A stretch of 47,403 nucleotides of DNA from CAZEHJ01 sp964512485 (lineage in GTDB: Bacteria > Bacteroidota > Rhodothermia > Rhodothermales > UBA10348): the NCBI GenBank assembly GCA_964512485.1, contig CAZEHJ010000026.1, forward strand, positions 1 to 47,403, given 5' to 3'. The notes below the pieces were generated by a model that worked only from the letters and a program-made list of their open reading frames with translations, was not told the DNA's origin and searched no databases. Shown here piece after piece: positions 41,089 through 47,403 of the stretch. The position numbers and the translations under genes were made by a program. Each line of letters opens with the position of its first letter. Within the stretch, counting starts at the first letter, position 1.

Positions 41089-41131
41089 GACTGAAAAAAG
41101 CACGACTGAAAAAAAGCACGACTGAAACGGG
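41089..41131. repeat. Short tandem repeat, 15-16 bp unit
   Basis: GACTGAAAAAAGCAC (41089-41103) is followed directly by GACTGAAAAAAAGCAC (41104-41119) and a partial third copy, GACTGAAA (41120-41127). The two full copies differ by one A. It lies in the spacer between thiE and the Xaa-Pro aminopeptidase gene, close to the 5' end of the latter. Confidence 0.85.
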
Positions 41132-41137
41132 CCAGGA

Positions 41138-41179
41138 CAAACTGGATTCTAGCCAGTGCAAACTAGATTCTAGAAGGTG
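41138..41179. repeat. Tandem 21-bp duplication at the thiE 3' end
   Basis: Units 41138-41158 (starting CAAACTGGATTCTAG) and 41159-41179 (starting CAAACTAGATTCTAG) are adjacent and match at 17 of 21 positions. The second unit contains the thiE stop codon and last codons, so the first appears to be a duplication of the thiE end into the spacer. Together with the array at 41089-41131 this makes a repeat-rich intergenic region. Confidence 0.8.
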
Positions 41180-41804
41180 TGGATTCAATTGCCTGGCGGA
41201 ATTCTCGGGTTGCCCCTACAGGGTCGTCTGCCAGAGTCACGGCACTCATGACGGCTACGCCATATGCCCCGGCGCGAATGACGTCGGATGAGCGGTTCGG
41301 TGTGATACCCGCAATTCCAATCACAGGAATGGAGACGGTATTGCAGATGTCCAGGACAGCTTCGAGTCCCTGCACGCTCGTCGGGTTTGCTTTCGAGCGG
41401 GTAGCGTACACGGGCCCGAATCCGACATAGTTGGCTCCTTCCTTTTCCGCGCGTTTCGCCAGCGCTATCGAAGGCGTTGTGATGCCTATGACAGCTTCAG
41501 GTCCCAGAATCTCCCGTGCCGTGGTCAGTGGCATATCAGTCTGACCCAGATGAACGCCTTGAGCCCCAACCGCAAGGGCCACATCGACACGGTCATTGAT
41601 CAGTAACGTAACATTGTTGTCCGAACAAACACGTGCCGTTTTCCGGGCCTCATTCAAGATGTCGCGGAAGCTCCCTTGTTTCTGTCTGAACTGAATTGTA
41701 TCCGCACCGCCTTCAATGGCCATTTCAGCCAGCTCTGCGTGGGTGTATTTTTGCTGGAAATGAAAGTCAGTCAGAACGTGGAGACGTCCAAGGTTTTCTG
41801 TCAT
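41163..41804 (-). CDS. thiE: Thiamine-phosphate synthase
   Basis: ThiE couples HMP pyrophosphate with the thiazole phosphate to form thiamine phosphate. The 213-residue TIM-barrel has QFRQK (IQFRQKQGS, pyrophosphate-binding), LLINDRVDVALAVGAQGVHLGQTDMP, GFGPVYATRSKANP and VIGIAGITPNRSSDVIRAGAYGVAVMSA. The start is set at 41804, giving MTENLGRLHVLTD and the usual length; the frame is open to 41909 but would overlap the divergent gene's promoter. No other thiamine gene and no TPP riboswitch-like element was noticed in the 131-bp divergent spacer. Confidence 0.95.
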   Translation of the reverse strand: MTENLGRLHVLTDFHFQQKYTHAELAEMAIEGGADTIQFRQKQGSFRDILNEARKTARVCSDNNVTLLINDRVDVALAVGAQGVHLGQTDMPLTTAREILGPEAVIGITTPSIALAKRAEKEGANYVGFGPVYATRSKANPTSVQGLEAVLDICNTVSIPVIGIAGITPNRSSDVIRAGAYGVAVMSAVTLADDPVGATREFRQAIESTPSRI

Positions 41805-41935
41805 CGAGAGTTGAGAGTAATGACCAGAGTATTGCTCTGGCGGTTGGTCTGTGTGGCGCGTGTTTAGTACGTTAGTCAGTTCTCTTTCGAAGTCGCTTCG
41901 AAGACCCAATTTATACCCTGACGCCGAGAAATATC

Positions 41936-43021
41936 ATGAGTAATACGAAGTCAAATTCCCGCCGGGACTTCATTCGCAAAAGCGCTGTCGCTGGATTGGC
42001 CGCATCCTTTGCAGGAGGCCCCCGAGTCGTCGGTGCCGTTGCGGATAAACTGGCACCTCGCAAGAAGGCAGATCCAATCGTCATCAGCAGCCGAAATGGA
42101 CATCAGTCGGTCCTGAAAGCCATGGATTTGATCAAAGGTGGAGCAGATGCCCTTGATGCAGTGGTTGCCGGCGTAAACCTGGTCGAAGAAGATCCCACCG
42201 ATACCAGTGTCGGGTACGGTGGCCTTCCGAATGCACTGGGTGTGGTACAGCTTGATTCCGCCGTGATGCACGGCCCGACGGGAAGAGCCGGATCTGTAGC
42301 TTGTATTGAAGGCATTAAATACCCTTCAAAAGTGGCGAAGCTGGTTCTCGAACGAACCGACCACGTCAATCTGGTGGCTCAGGGAGCGCAGGATTTCGCC
42401 GTTATGCATGGCTTCACCGTTGAAAACCTGCTGACCGAACGGGCTCGGGAAAGATGGGTGCAATGGCGAGAGAATCTTTCAAACAGGGACGAATATCTCC
42501 CCAAACACGGTATTGATGACACAGGGATTGGATCGGACTATCAGCCACAGAAGCGCTCGTGGGGAACGATTCACTGCTCCGCAATCGATCTGGCGGGCAA
42601 CCTCTCTTCTGTAACCACTACCTCAGGTCTGGCTTTCAAGATTCCCGGCAGGGTTGGTGATTCTCCGATCATCGGTGCGGGTCTGTTTTGCGACAACGAA
42701 GTCGGTGCTGCCGGGTCTACAGGCAGGGGAGAAGCGAACCTTGAAACACTCGCGAGCTTCCTGATTGTCGAACGCATGCGCGAAGGCGATTCGCCGGAGG
42801 ACGCCTGTCTGTTCGCATGCCAGCGTATTTCTGACAAGACGCTGCTCGCGAGGCTGAAGGATGACCAGGGTCGTCCAGCTTTCAACGTGCAGTTCTACGC
42901 ATTGAATGCTGCCGGCGAAGTAGGTGGCGCCGAAATTCGTGGAGGCAGAGGCAAATTCGCAGCTGCTAACTCAGACGGCGGCTTCCTGGTTGATCTTGCG
43001 TACCTCTACAAAAACGATTGA
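41936..43021 (+). CDS. N4-(beta-N-acetylglucosaminyl)-L-asparaginase (glycosylasparaginase), Tat-exported
   Basis: An Ntn hydrolase that cleaves the Asn-GlcNAc link of glycoprotein remnants. The 361-residue precursor starts with a twin-arginine signal (NSRRDFIRKSAVAGLAAS), so it should be exported folded. The alpha subunit has GGADALDAVVAGV and VGYGGLPNALGVVQLDS; self-cleavage would occur before Thr211 (SWGTIHCSAIDLAGNL), giving the nucleophile. The late GAAGSTGRGEA motif binds substrate. It diverges from thiE and is followed 53 bp later by the M14 carboxypeptidase start, together suggesting breakdown of external glycopeptides. Confidence 0.94.
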   Translation: MSNTKSNSRRDFIRKSAVAGLAASFAGGPRVVGAVADKLAPRKKADPIVISSRNGHQSVLKAMDLIKGGADALDAVVAGVNLVEEDPTDTSVGYGGLPNALGVVQLDSAVMHGPTGRAGSVACIEGIKYPSKVAKLVLERTDHVNLVAQGAQDFAVMHGFTVENLLTERARERWVQWRENLSNRDEYLPKHGIDDTGIGSDYQPQKRSWGTIHCSAIDLAGNLSSVTTTSGLAFKIPGRVGDSPIIGAGLFCDNEVGAAGSTGRGEANLETLASFLIVERMREGDSPEDACLFACQRISDKTLLARLKDDQGRPAFNVQFYALNAAGEVGGAEIRGGRGKFAAANSDGGFLVDLAYLYKND

Positions 43022-43074
43022 TGCTCACACACTGGTCATCCAACACCGGTTCAATTTCCAAATCATTCTTACAG

Positions 43075-45651
43075 ATGAAATACATATTTCGAATCCTGAT
43101 CCTTCTCTCCTTTGTCGCGGCTTCTTCGGTTGACTCAGGCGCCCAATCACTTCCGTTCGCGATGGACGTGGATCTCGACGAAGTTGGGAATTACAACTCG
43201 GCGATTCCCACGCCGCAGGATGTGATCGGTCACGTGATCGGTACGCAACACACCGTGCCTCATCAGGTCGAAGCCTATTTCCGCGCTGTGGATGCGGTGA
43301 GCGATCGTATAACACTGAATGTGCATGCACAGTCGTACGAGGGCCGGAATTTGATTCACGCTGTCGTGACTTCTCCCGCCAATCACGCGCGATTGGATGA
43401 GATCATGGCAAATCAACAACGCGTCTCGGATGATCCCTCAAGCGTAAGCGATGAGGACCTGGCGAGCATGCCCGTAGTCCTGTATCAGGGATTCAGCGTC
43501 CACGGAAACGAATCCTCGGGCACAGAGGCCGCGGTTCTGTATCTGTATCATCTCGCTGCTGCTCAGGGAGCCGACATAGAAAACACCCTGGATAATGCTG
43601 TCATCATTCTGGATCCGATGTTTAATCCCGACGGAAGGGATCGATTCGGGGACTGGGTCAATCGAAATCGGGGAGGCGTAGCGACTCTCGACTCACAGGA
43701 TCGCGAACATAATGAGCCATGGCCAGGTGGCAGGACCAATCACTACTGGTTCGATCTCAATCGCGACTGGATGGTGGCGCAGCATCCGGAATCACAGGGA
43801 CGCATGAAGGTTTTTCATTCCTGGAGACCGCACGTTCTTACGGATCACCATGAAATGGGTGGCGGCTCGACGTTTTTCTTTCAGCCGGGCATTCCATCGA
43901 GAAATAATCCGAATACACCTGCTAAAAACACGCGACTCACAGGTGCTATTGCCGAATTTCACGCAGCCGGACTCGACGCCATCGGTTCCGCGTATTACTC
44001 AGAAGAGTCCTTCGATGATTTCTTCTACGGAAAGGGATCGGCGTTTCCCGATATCAATGGGGGCATCGGAATTCTGTTCGAGCAGGCTTCTTCGCGTGCT
44101 CTCAGAACAGAGTCCTCAGATGGTGAGCTCCACTACGCTTTTACCGTACGCAATCAGTTCGTGGCATCGCTTACAACCTTGAAGGCCGGCATATCGCTTC
44201 GCGAAGACCTGCTTGCCTATCAGAGAGAGTTTTATGCTGAATCCCGAGAAGAAGGACGGCGGGCTTCACGATCTGCATGGGTTTTGGACCTGGGTCGCGG
44301 TCGAACACGTGCACAGATTCTGACACAGCTTCTTCAGCGTCATCGCGTCCAGTTTCACGAACTGGCAAATGATGTGACGATTGATGGACACACCATTGCC
44401 GCAGGCAACGGATACGTCATTCCCGCCGATCAACCGCAGTATCGATTGATCAATGCCGTCACGGAGCGAACGTTGGAATATTCAGATTCGCTCTTTTATG
44501 ACGTGTCGACATGGACGCTTCCGCTGGCCTTTGACGTAGACCTGTATGAGTACGACGGGAACGCTTCCCGAATCACGGGAGATGTCCTCGGGTCGATCTG
44601 GCCTGACGGAGGAAATCTGCAGCGAGACGAAAATGCGTATGCCTATCTGATGCCGTGGAACAGATTCTTCGCTCCGCGCGCGCTGCATCGAATACAGGCA
44701 GCAGGTATCGACGTGCGAATTGCCCATCATCCGTTCAGCTCATACATCGGTGGCGAGAAGAAGTGGTTCGACAGAGGTACGATCATCATTCCCCTCAAAG
44801 GAAGGGACACACCCGATCATGTCCACAATGCTAGCGAAGTCCATGAAGTGGTGGCCAGAGCGGCCGAAATGGATCACGTTCAGATTTATGCTGTCTCAAC
44901 CGGTTTGACTCCCGATGGACCAGATCTTGGCGGCGGAAGCACATCGACCTTGAGAGCGCCACGAATCGCAGTCGTAGCCGGACCGGGCATGTCATCAGGA
45001 CAGGCCGGAGAGGCCTGGCACGCAATTTCAGAGCGTTTCAAGATGCCTGTCTCGATGATCGAACCCTCTCGTCTGACGCGAGATCTCAGCCGATACAACA
45101 CGATTCTGCTGCCTGGTAGCGGCTTATCCGAGGGCGCCACTGAGTCGCTCCTTAGCTGGAATCGCTCGGGCGGTACGCTCATTGTGCTCTCCGGGGGTAT
45201 TTCATGGGCCAGTCGTAACGATCTGATTGATGTCGAATCGCATTCGATAGATATGGATTCACTGACCAGTGACTTGCCGTATCACCTGCTTGATGAGGCC
45301 CGTGGCGCCCAGGCAATTGGCGGCTCTATCTTTGAAGTCGAAATCGACACCTCTCATCCCGTGGGTTACGGCTTACCCGACACACTGCCTGTTTTCCATC
45401 AGGGAAGCACGCTTTATGCGCATGATGGCAATGCAAACAACGCCATTGGCTTATACAGCGACGAAGCGTTGCTCAGCGGGTATCTGTCTGAAGAGAAACT
45501 TGCGCAGCTTCCGGGCAGTGTTTCGATCATCGCACGCCGCAATGGAAGTGGCCGGGTAATCGCGTTCATGGAGCGGCTGAACTTCAGGGCCTACTGGCAT
45601 GGCTCGCAACGGCTGTTCTTCAACGCCATCTTCTTCGGATCCAGCTTCTGA
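43075..45651 (+). CDS. M14-family zinc carboxypeptidase, secreted
   Basis: An 858-residue exported metallopeptidase. The signal peptide is MKYIFRILILLSFVAASSVDSGAQS, which chooses ATG 43075 over the open frame beginning at 43018 (which overlaps the previous stop). Zinc ligands appear in HGNESSGTE (His143, Glu146) and LTDHHEMGGG (His258 or 259); the catalytic Glu is probably Glu336 (ILFEQASSRAL). The C-terminal third looks like a class I amidotransferase-like domain (IAVVAGPGMSSGQAGEAW, then ILLPGSGLSEGA), a combination seen in other Bacteroidota M14 proteins. A bidirectional terminator follows. Confidence 0.93.
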   Translation: MKYIFRILILLSFVAASSVDSGAQSLPFAMDVDLDEVGNYNSAIPTPQDVIGHVIGTQHTVPHQVEAYFRAVDAVSDRITLNVHAQSYEGRNLIHAVVTSPANHARLDEIMANQQRVSDDPSSVSDEDLASMPVVLYQGFSVHGNESSGTEAAVLYLYHLAAAQGADIENTLDNAVIILDPMFNPDGRDRFGDWVNRNRGGVATLDSQDREHNEPWPGGRTNHYWFDLNRDWMVAQHPESQGRMKVFHSWRPHVLTDHHEMGGGSTFFFQPGIPSRNNPNTPAKNTRLTGAIAEFHAAGLDAIGSAYYSEESFDDFFYGKGSAFPDINGGIGILFEQASSRALRTESSDGELHYAFTVRNQFVASLTTLKAGISLREDLLAYQREFYAESREEGRRASRSAWVLDLGRGRTRAQILTQLLQRHRVQFHELANDVTIDGHTIAAGNGYVIPADQPQYRLINAVTERTLEYSDSLFYDVSTWTLPLAFDVDLYEYDGNASRITGDVLGSIWPDGGNLQRDENAYAYLMPWNRFFAPRALHRIQAAGIDVRIAHHPFSSYIGGEKKWFDRGTIIIPLKGRDTPDHVHNASEVHEVVARAAEMDHVQIYAVSTGLTPDGPDLGGGSTSTLRAPRIAVVAGPGMSSGQAGEAWHAISERFKMPVSMIEPSRLTRDLSRYNTILLPGSGLSEGATESLLSWNRSGGTLIVLSGGISWASRNDLIDVESHSIDMDSLTSDLPYHLLDEARGAQAIGGSIFEVEIDTSHPVGYGLPDTLPVFHQGSTLYAHDGNANNAIGLYSDEALLSGYLSEEKLAQLPGSVSIIARRNGSGRVIAFMERLNFRAYWHGSQRLFFNAIFFGSSF

Positions 45652-45666
45652 GTCTGGCCAAAAAGA

Positions 45667-45697
45667 AAAGGGGGCGCTCTTGGCGAGCGCCCCCTTT
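45667..45697. terminator. Bidirectional intrinsic terminator
   Basis: AAAGGGGGCGCTC, loop TTGGC, GAGCGCCCCCTTT: a perfect 13-bp stem (10 GC-rich pairs plus three A-T). On the plus strand it is followed by CTTGT and on the minus strand by TCTTTT, so it can end both the carboxypeptidase transcript and the convergent DUF4097 transcript. It sits 15 bp after one stop and 21 bp from the other. Confidence 0.9.
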
Positions 45698-45718
45698 CTT
45701 GTAAGACCGAATCTTGCT

Positions 45719-46783
45719 CTAGCGTTCCCGAATGGATACAGAACCGTGTGTCGTGCGAGCCTTGATCATTTGACCACCGCCATTGATCGAGCCGTCTACG
45801 CGATCGTCACGAACCTGACCGCGAACGTTCAGTGACGAAGCAACTTTTACATTCTCGGCTTTGAGGTCAAGATCTGCTGTTGAGTCGCCGTCGATCAGAA
45901 TCACGACATCGCCGTGCTGCGTTTCAAAGGTGGCTCCTTCGCTACCGGAAATCTCTACCTCAATGTCGCCATGCGAGGTCGAAATCGCTGCGCGACCTTC
46001 CAGATATTCAATTTCTACGTCTGCATGCGAAGTCGTAGCATTGAATACTCTGCTGTAGACCGAGTGGACTTCAATGTCTGCGTGTGATGTCTGCACATCA
46101 ACTTCGTCAGAGCGAAGACTGTTTGCTTCGATGTCACCATGCGAGGACTTGACCCAGATGCGTGGGCCGGATACTTCAGCAAGCTCAACATCGCCATGCG
46201 AAGTGAGAAGACGCAGATTACCGGCGAGATCGCCCATTTCAAGATCGCCATGTGATGTTTCGAGGTCCACGTTGAACGAAGAAGGAATCGTTACGAGCAC
46301 TTCAGTATTCATATCCACATTCCAACGACCATTTGGAGACTCAGCCTGAATATGGATGCTATCACCGTCCTGGTAGACTTCCCAGTTCTGCGCTTCGAAT
46401 CGTTCCTTAGCTTTTTCCATGCGTCGCGATTCGAGGGTCACCGTAACAGTGGCTCTGCTTCCCGAGCCTGTTTCGACGTACACGTCTGCGTGATCAATGT
46501 TAACAATCAGATTATCGCCGTCAGAAACGGAAAACGACTCCTCGATCATGGTTTCGGCTCCAGCCTGAACTGCCGTGAGTTTTGCCTTCGTTTTGACTTC
46601 TGTTTTCGATTCGGCTTGCGCCCGGTACTCATATTTGGTTTTCGAAGTGCGTCGTTCGACTTCAACCGCGACGATATCGCCGGATTCGCCTGGTTGAATT
46701 TTTTTCTTGATGCTCTGAAAGAGGTTTAGACCGCCAAGTGCGGTCAGTACAGCCAGAAGAGCAGCTATAATTTTAGTGCGCAT
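45719..46783 (-). CDS. DUF4097-type beta-solenoid protein with SHGD/SHAD repeats
   Basis: A 354-residue exported or membrane-anchored protein of unknown function. An N-terminal hydrophobic segment (MRTKIIAALLAVLTALGG) is followed by a charged coiled stretch and a long run of beta-repeats typical of DUF4097 (putative adhesin) families. Nine copies of an S/T-S/T-H-G/A-D-hydrophobic-x-hydrophobic core are visible, such as TSHGDLEM, TSHGDVEL, SSHGDIEA, TSHADIEV, TQHGDVVI and a final TTHGSVSI, most about 17-20 residues apart. The start is ATG 46783; the frame is open to 46864. It is divergent from alaS. Confidence 0.88.
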   Translation of the reverse strand: MRTKIIAALLAVLTALGGLNLFQSIKKKIQPGESGDIVAVEVERRTSKTKYEYRAQAESKTEVKTKAKLTAVQAGAETMIEESFSVSDGDNLIVNIDHADVYVETGSGSRATVTVTLESRRMEKAKERFEAQNWEVYQDGDSIHIQAESPNGRWNVDMNTEVLVTIPSSFNVDLETSHGDLEMGDLAGNLRLLTSHGDVELAEVSGPRIWVKSSHGDIEANSLRSDEVDVQTSHADIEVHSVYSRVFNATTSHADVEIEYLEGRAAISTSHGDIEVEISGSEGATFETQHGDVVILIDGDSTADLDLKAENVKVASSLNVRGQVRDDRVDGSINGGGQMIKARTTHGSVSIRER

Positions 46784-47111
46784 AACAGAAATCTCGGAAA
46801 GAGGCTTGGTGACGGTCTTGTTGGATTGCTCCCGATGTGGTCGCAGCCATTGCGTTAAGGACACGCGATAGTTACGTGTTGGCAGTCCTCTTGGTTACGT
46901 CAATTACAACTTCGACAAGAGGTGCCGTTGAAGATTGGATGACCGCCACAGGCAAAAGGTTTGCAGTCCTTATATTGCAGAGCAAAAAAAGTGGGATTGG
47001 GCCGATTTTCTGAGAGGAAAGCGGCCTTTTCATTTACCTCTTTCAGTTCAAACTTCAACCATCGGCTGAGCGGCCTCGTCCGCCACCCGAAAAGAGAGCA
47101 CCGTTGCAAGC
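46784..47111. other. Divergent intergenic region upstream of alaS and the DUF4097 gene
   Basis: About 330 bp without a confident gene. It should carry promoters for both neighbours. It contains a 24-codon open frame on the plus strand (46939-47013) that ends in the loop of a terminator-like hairpin (47000-47026), and a minus-strand open frame (46900-47214) that runs across the alaS start and has no family features. No T-box or other known riboswitch is recognised. Confidence 0.5.
47000..47026 (+). terminator. Terminator-like hairpin in the alaS leader (possible attenuator)
   Basis: Left arm GGCCGATTTTC (47000-47010), loop TGAGAG, right arm GAAAGCGGCC (47017-47026): ten pairs including one G-U, with one bulged A. 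TTTTCATTT follows directly. The shape is that of an intrinsic terminator pointing towards alaS, 85 bp before its start, with no upstream plus-strand gene within the window to end. Attenuation of alaS or the end of a small leader RNA are the two simple readings. Confidence 0.5.
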
Positions 47112-47403
47112 GTGAAAACAGCACAGCAGATACGAAATGAGTTTCTGGATTTCTTCCGTGAGAAAGGTCACGAAGTCGTTCAGAGTGATTCGCTTGTCCC
47201 CGGCAACGATCCAACGCTGATGTTCACCAATGCGGGCATGAACCAGTTCAAGGATGTGTTCCTGGCCGAAGGGAGCAGATCCTACGTTCGCGCCGCCGAC
47301 ACCCAGAAGTGCCTGCGCGTGTCCGGAAAGCACAACGACCTTGAAGAGGTGGGATACGACACGTACCACCACACGTTTTTCGAGATGCTCGGCAACTGGA
47401 GCT
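47112..47403 (+). CDS. alaS: Alanyl-tRNA synthetase, 5' end (truncated by window)
   Basis: The first 97 codons of alanine-tRNA ligase run off the window end. The translation begins MKTAQQIRNEFLDFFREKGH and contains the class II motif 1 region (LVPGNDPTLMFTNAGMNQFK) and the AMP-binding segment around TQKCLRVSGKHNDLEEVG, then HHTFFEMLGNWS, all diagnostic of AlaS. The start is GTG at 47112. No other start in frame fits better. A terminator-like hairpin lies 85 bp upstream, hinting at transcription attenuation. Confidence 0.96.
   Translation, partial: MKTAQQIRNEFLDFFREKGHEVVQSDSLVPGNDPTLMFTNAGMNQFKDVFLAEGSRSYVRAADTQKCLRVSGKHNDLEEVGYDTYHHTFFEMLGNWS

Noticed and set aside
41089..41179. Possible CRISPR array
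   Set aside because: Units are directly adjacent without spacers, only two to three copies, and no cas genes are present.
41006..41188. Small minus-strand open frame with LESSL repeats over the thiE-pepP spacer
   Set aside because: Its repeats are the translation of the 21-bp DNA duplication, it overlaps both real genes, and it has no ribosome-binding site.
46900..47214. 104-aa minus-strand open frame with several Cys across the alaS start
   Set aside because: Overlaps the conserved start of alaS; the Cys pattern is not a known zinc motif.

Overview
The window looks like chromosomal DNA of a Gram-negative member of the Bacteroidota/FCB superphylum, most likely on the Rhodothermota/Balneolota side. 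The basis is gene content, not a phylogeny: a paired HU-like (CCDC81-type) plus SPOR protein, ExbB/ExbD and a TonB with a long N-terminal tail, a thymidylyltransferase/dehydratase sugar-nucleotide set, lipobox lipoproteins, outer-membrane barrel and TPR proteins, and a DNA polymerase I with a Tyr at the O-helix selectivity position. GC content is slightly above half by eye. Two runs of exactly 100 N (12657-12756 and 39880-39979) show this is a scaffold with gaps of unknown true size. I see no phage, insertion sequence, CRISPR array or defence island; most of the window is housekeeping and envelope biology.

Layout. 1-1332: tRNA-Asp and tRNA-Phe, then NAD kinase, all on the minus strand. 1414-2949: a YifB/ComM-type AAA+ protein. 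2951-10677: a minus-strand envelope operon reading TPR scaffold, outer-membrane barrel, a split HU/HU-SPOR pair, ExbB, ExbD. 10871-13235: a PfkB sugar kinase overlapping tail-to-tail with a coiled-coil membrane protein that contains the first gap. 13434-17396: a plus-strand run of monoheme lipoprotein, FolB, SixA, a PAS histidine kinase with FixL-like haem-pocket residues, and a NarL-type regulator; TonB follows at 17565-18404. 18405-18787 is a gene-poor stretch with a strong GC-rich hairpin.

18851-31091: an Acg-like nitroreductase and a glutamine amidotransferase converge; Maf and Lnt overlap by ATGA; an orphan ParA diverges from Lnt with no intergenic space and overlaps a penicillin-acylase-type Ntn hydrolase; then come an NSS transporter and a low-molecular-weight tyrosine phosphatase, and on the minus strand a tightly packed dTDP-sugar cluster (RmlB, RmlA, RmlC-like cupin, HAD phosphatase) without RmlD.

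31195-47403: PolA and an M16 protease overlap by one base; then a TlpA-like thioredoxin lipoprotein, an M3 oligoendopeptidase, a DUF819 transporter, a histidine-kinase fragment and an Xaa-Pro aminopeptidase separated by the second gap (an artificial read-through makes them look fused), ThiE, a Tat-exported glycosylasparaginase, an M14 carboxypeptidase, a DUF4097 protein with a striking SHGD repeat ladder, and the 5' end of alaS. alaS is preceded by a terminator-like hairpin inside what should be a divergent promoter region.

Shared themes are cell-envelope energisation and scaffolding (ExbBD, TonB, SPOR/TPR, Lnt), peptide and amide breakdown (M16, M3, M14, Xaa-Pro peptidase, glycosylasparaginase, penicillin acylase), and redox or oxygen sensing (monoheme lipoprotein next to a FixL-like kinase).
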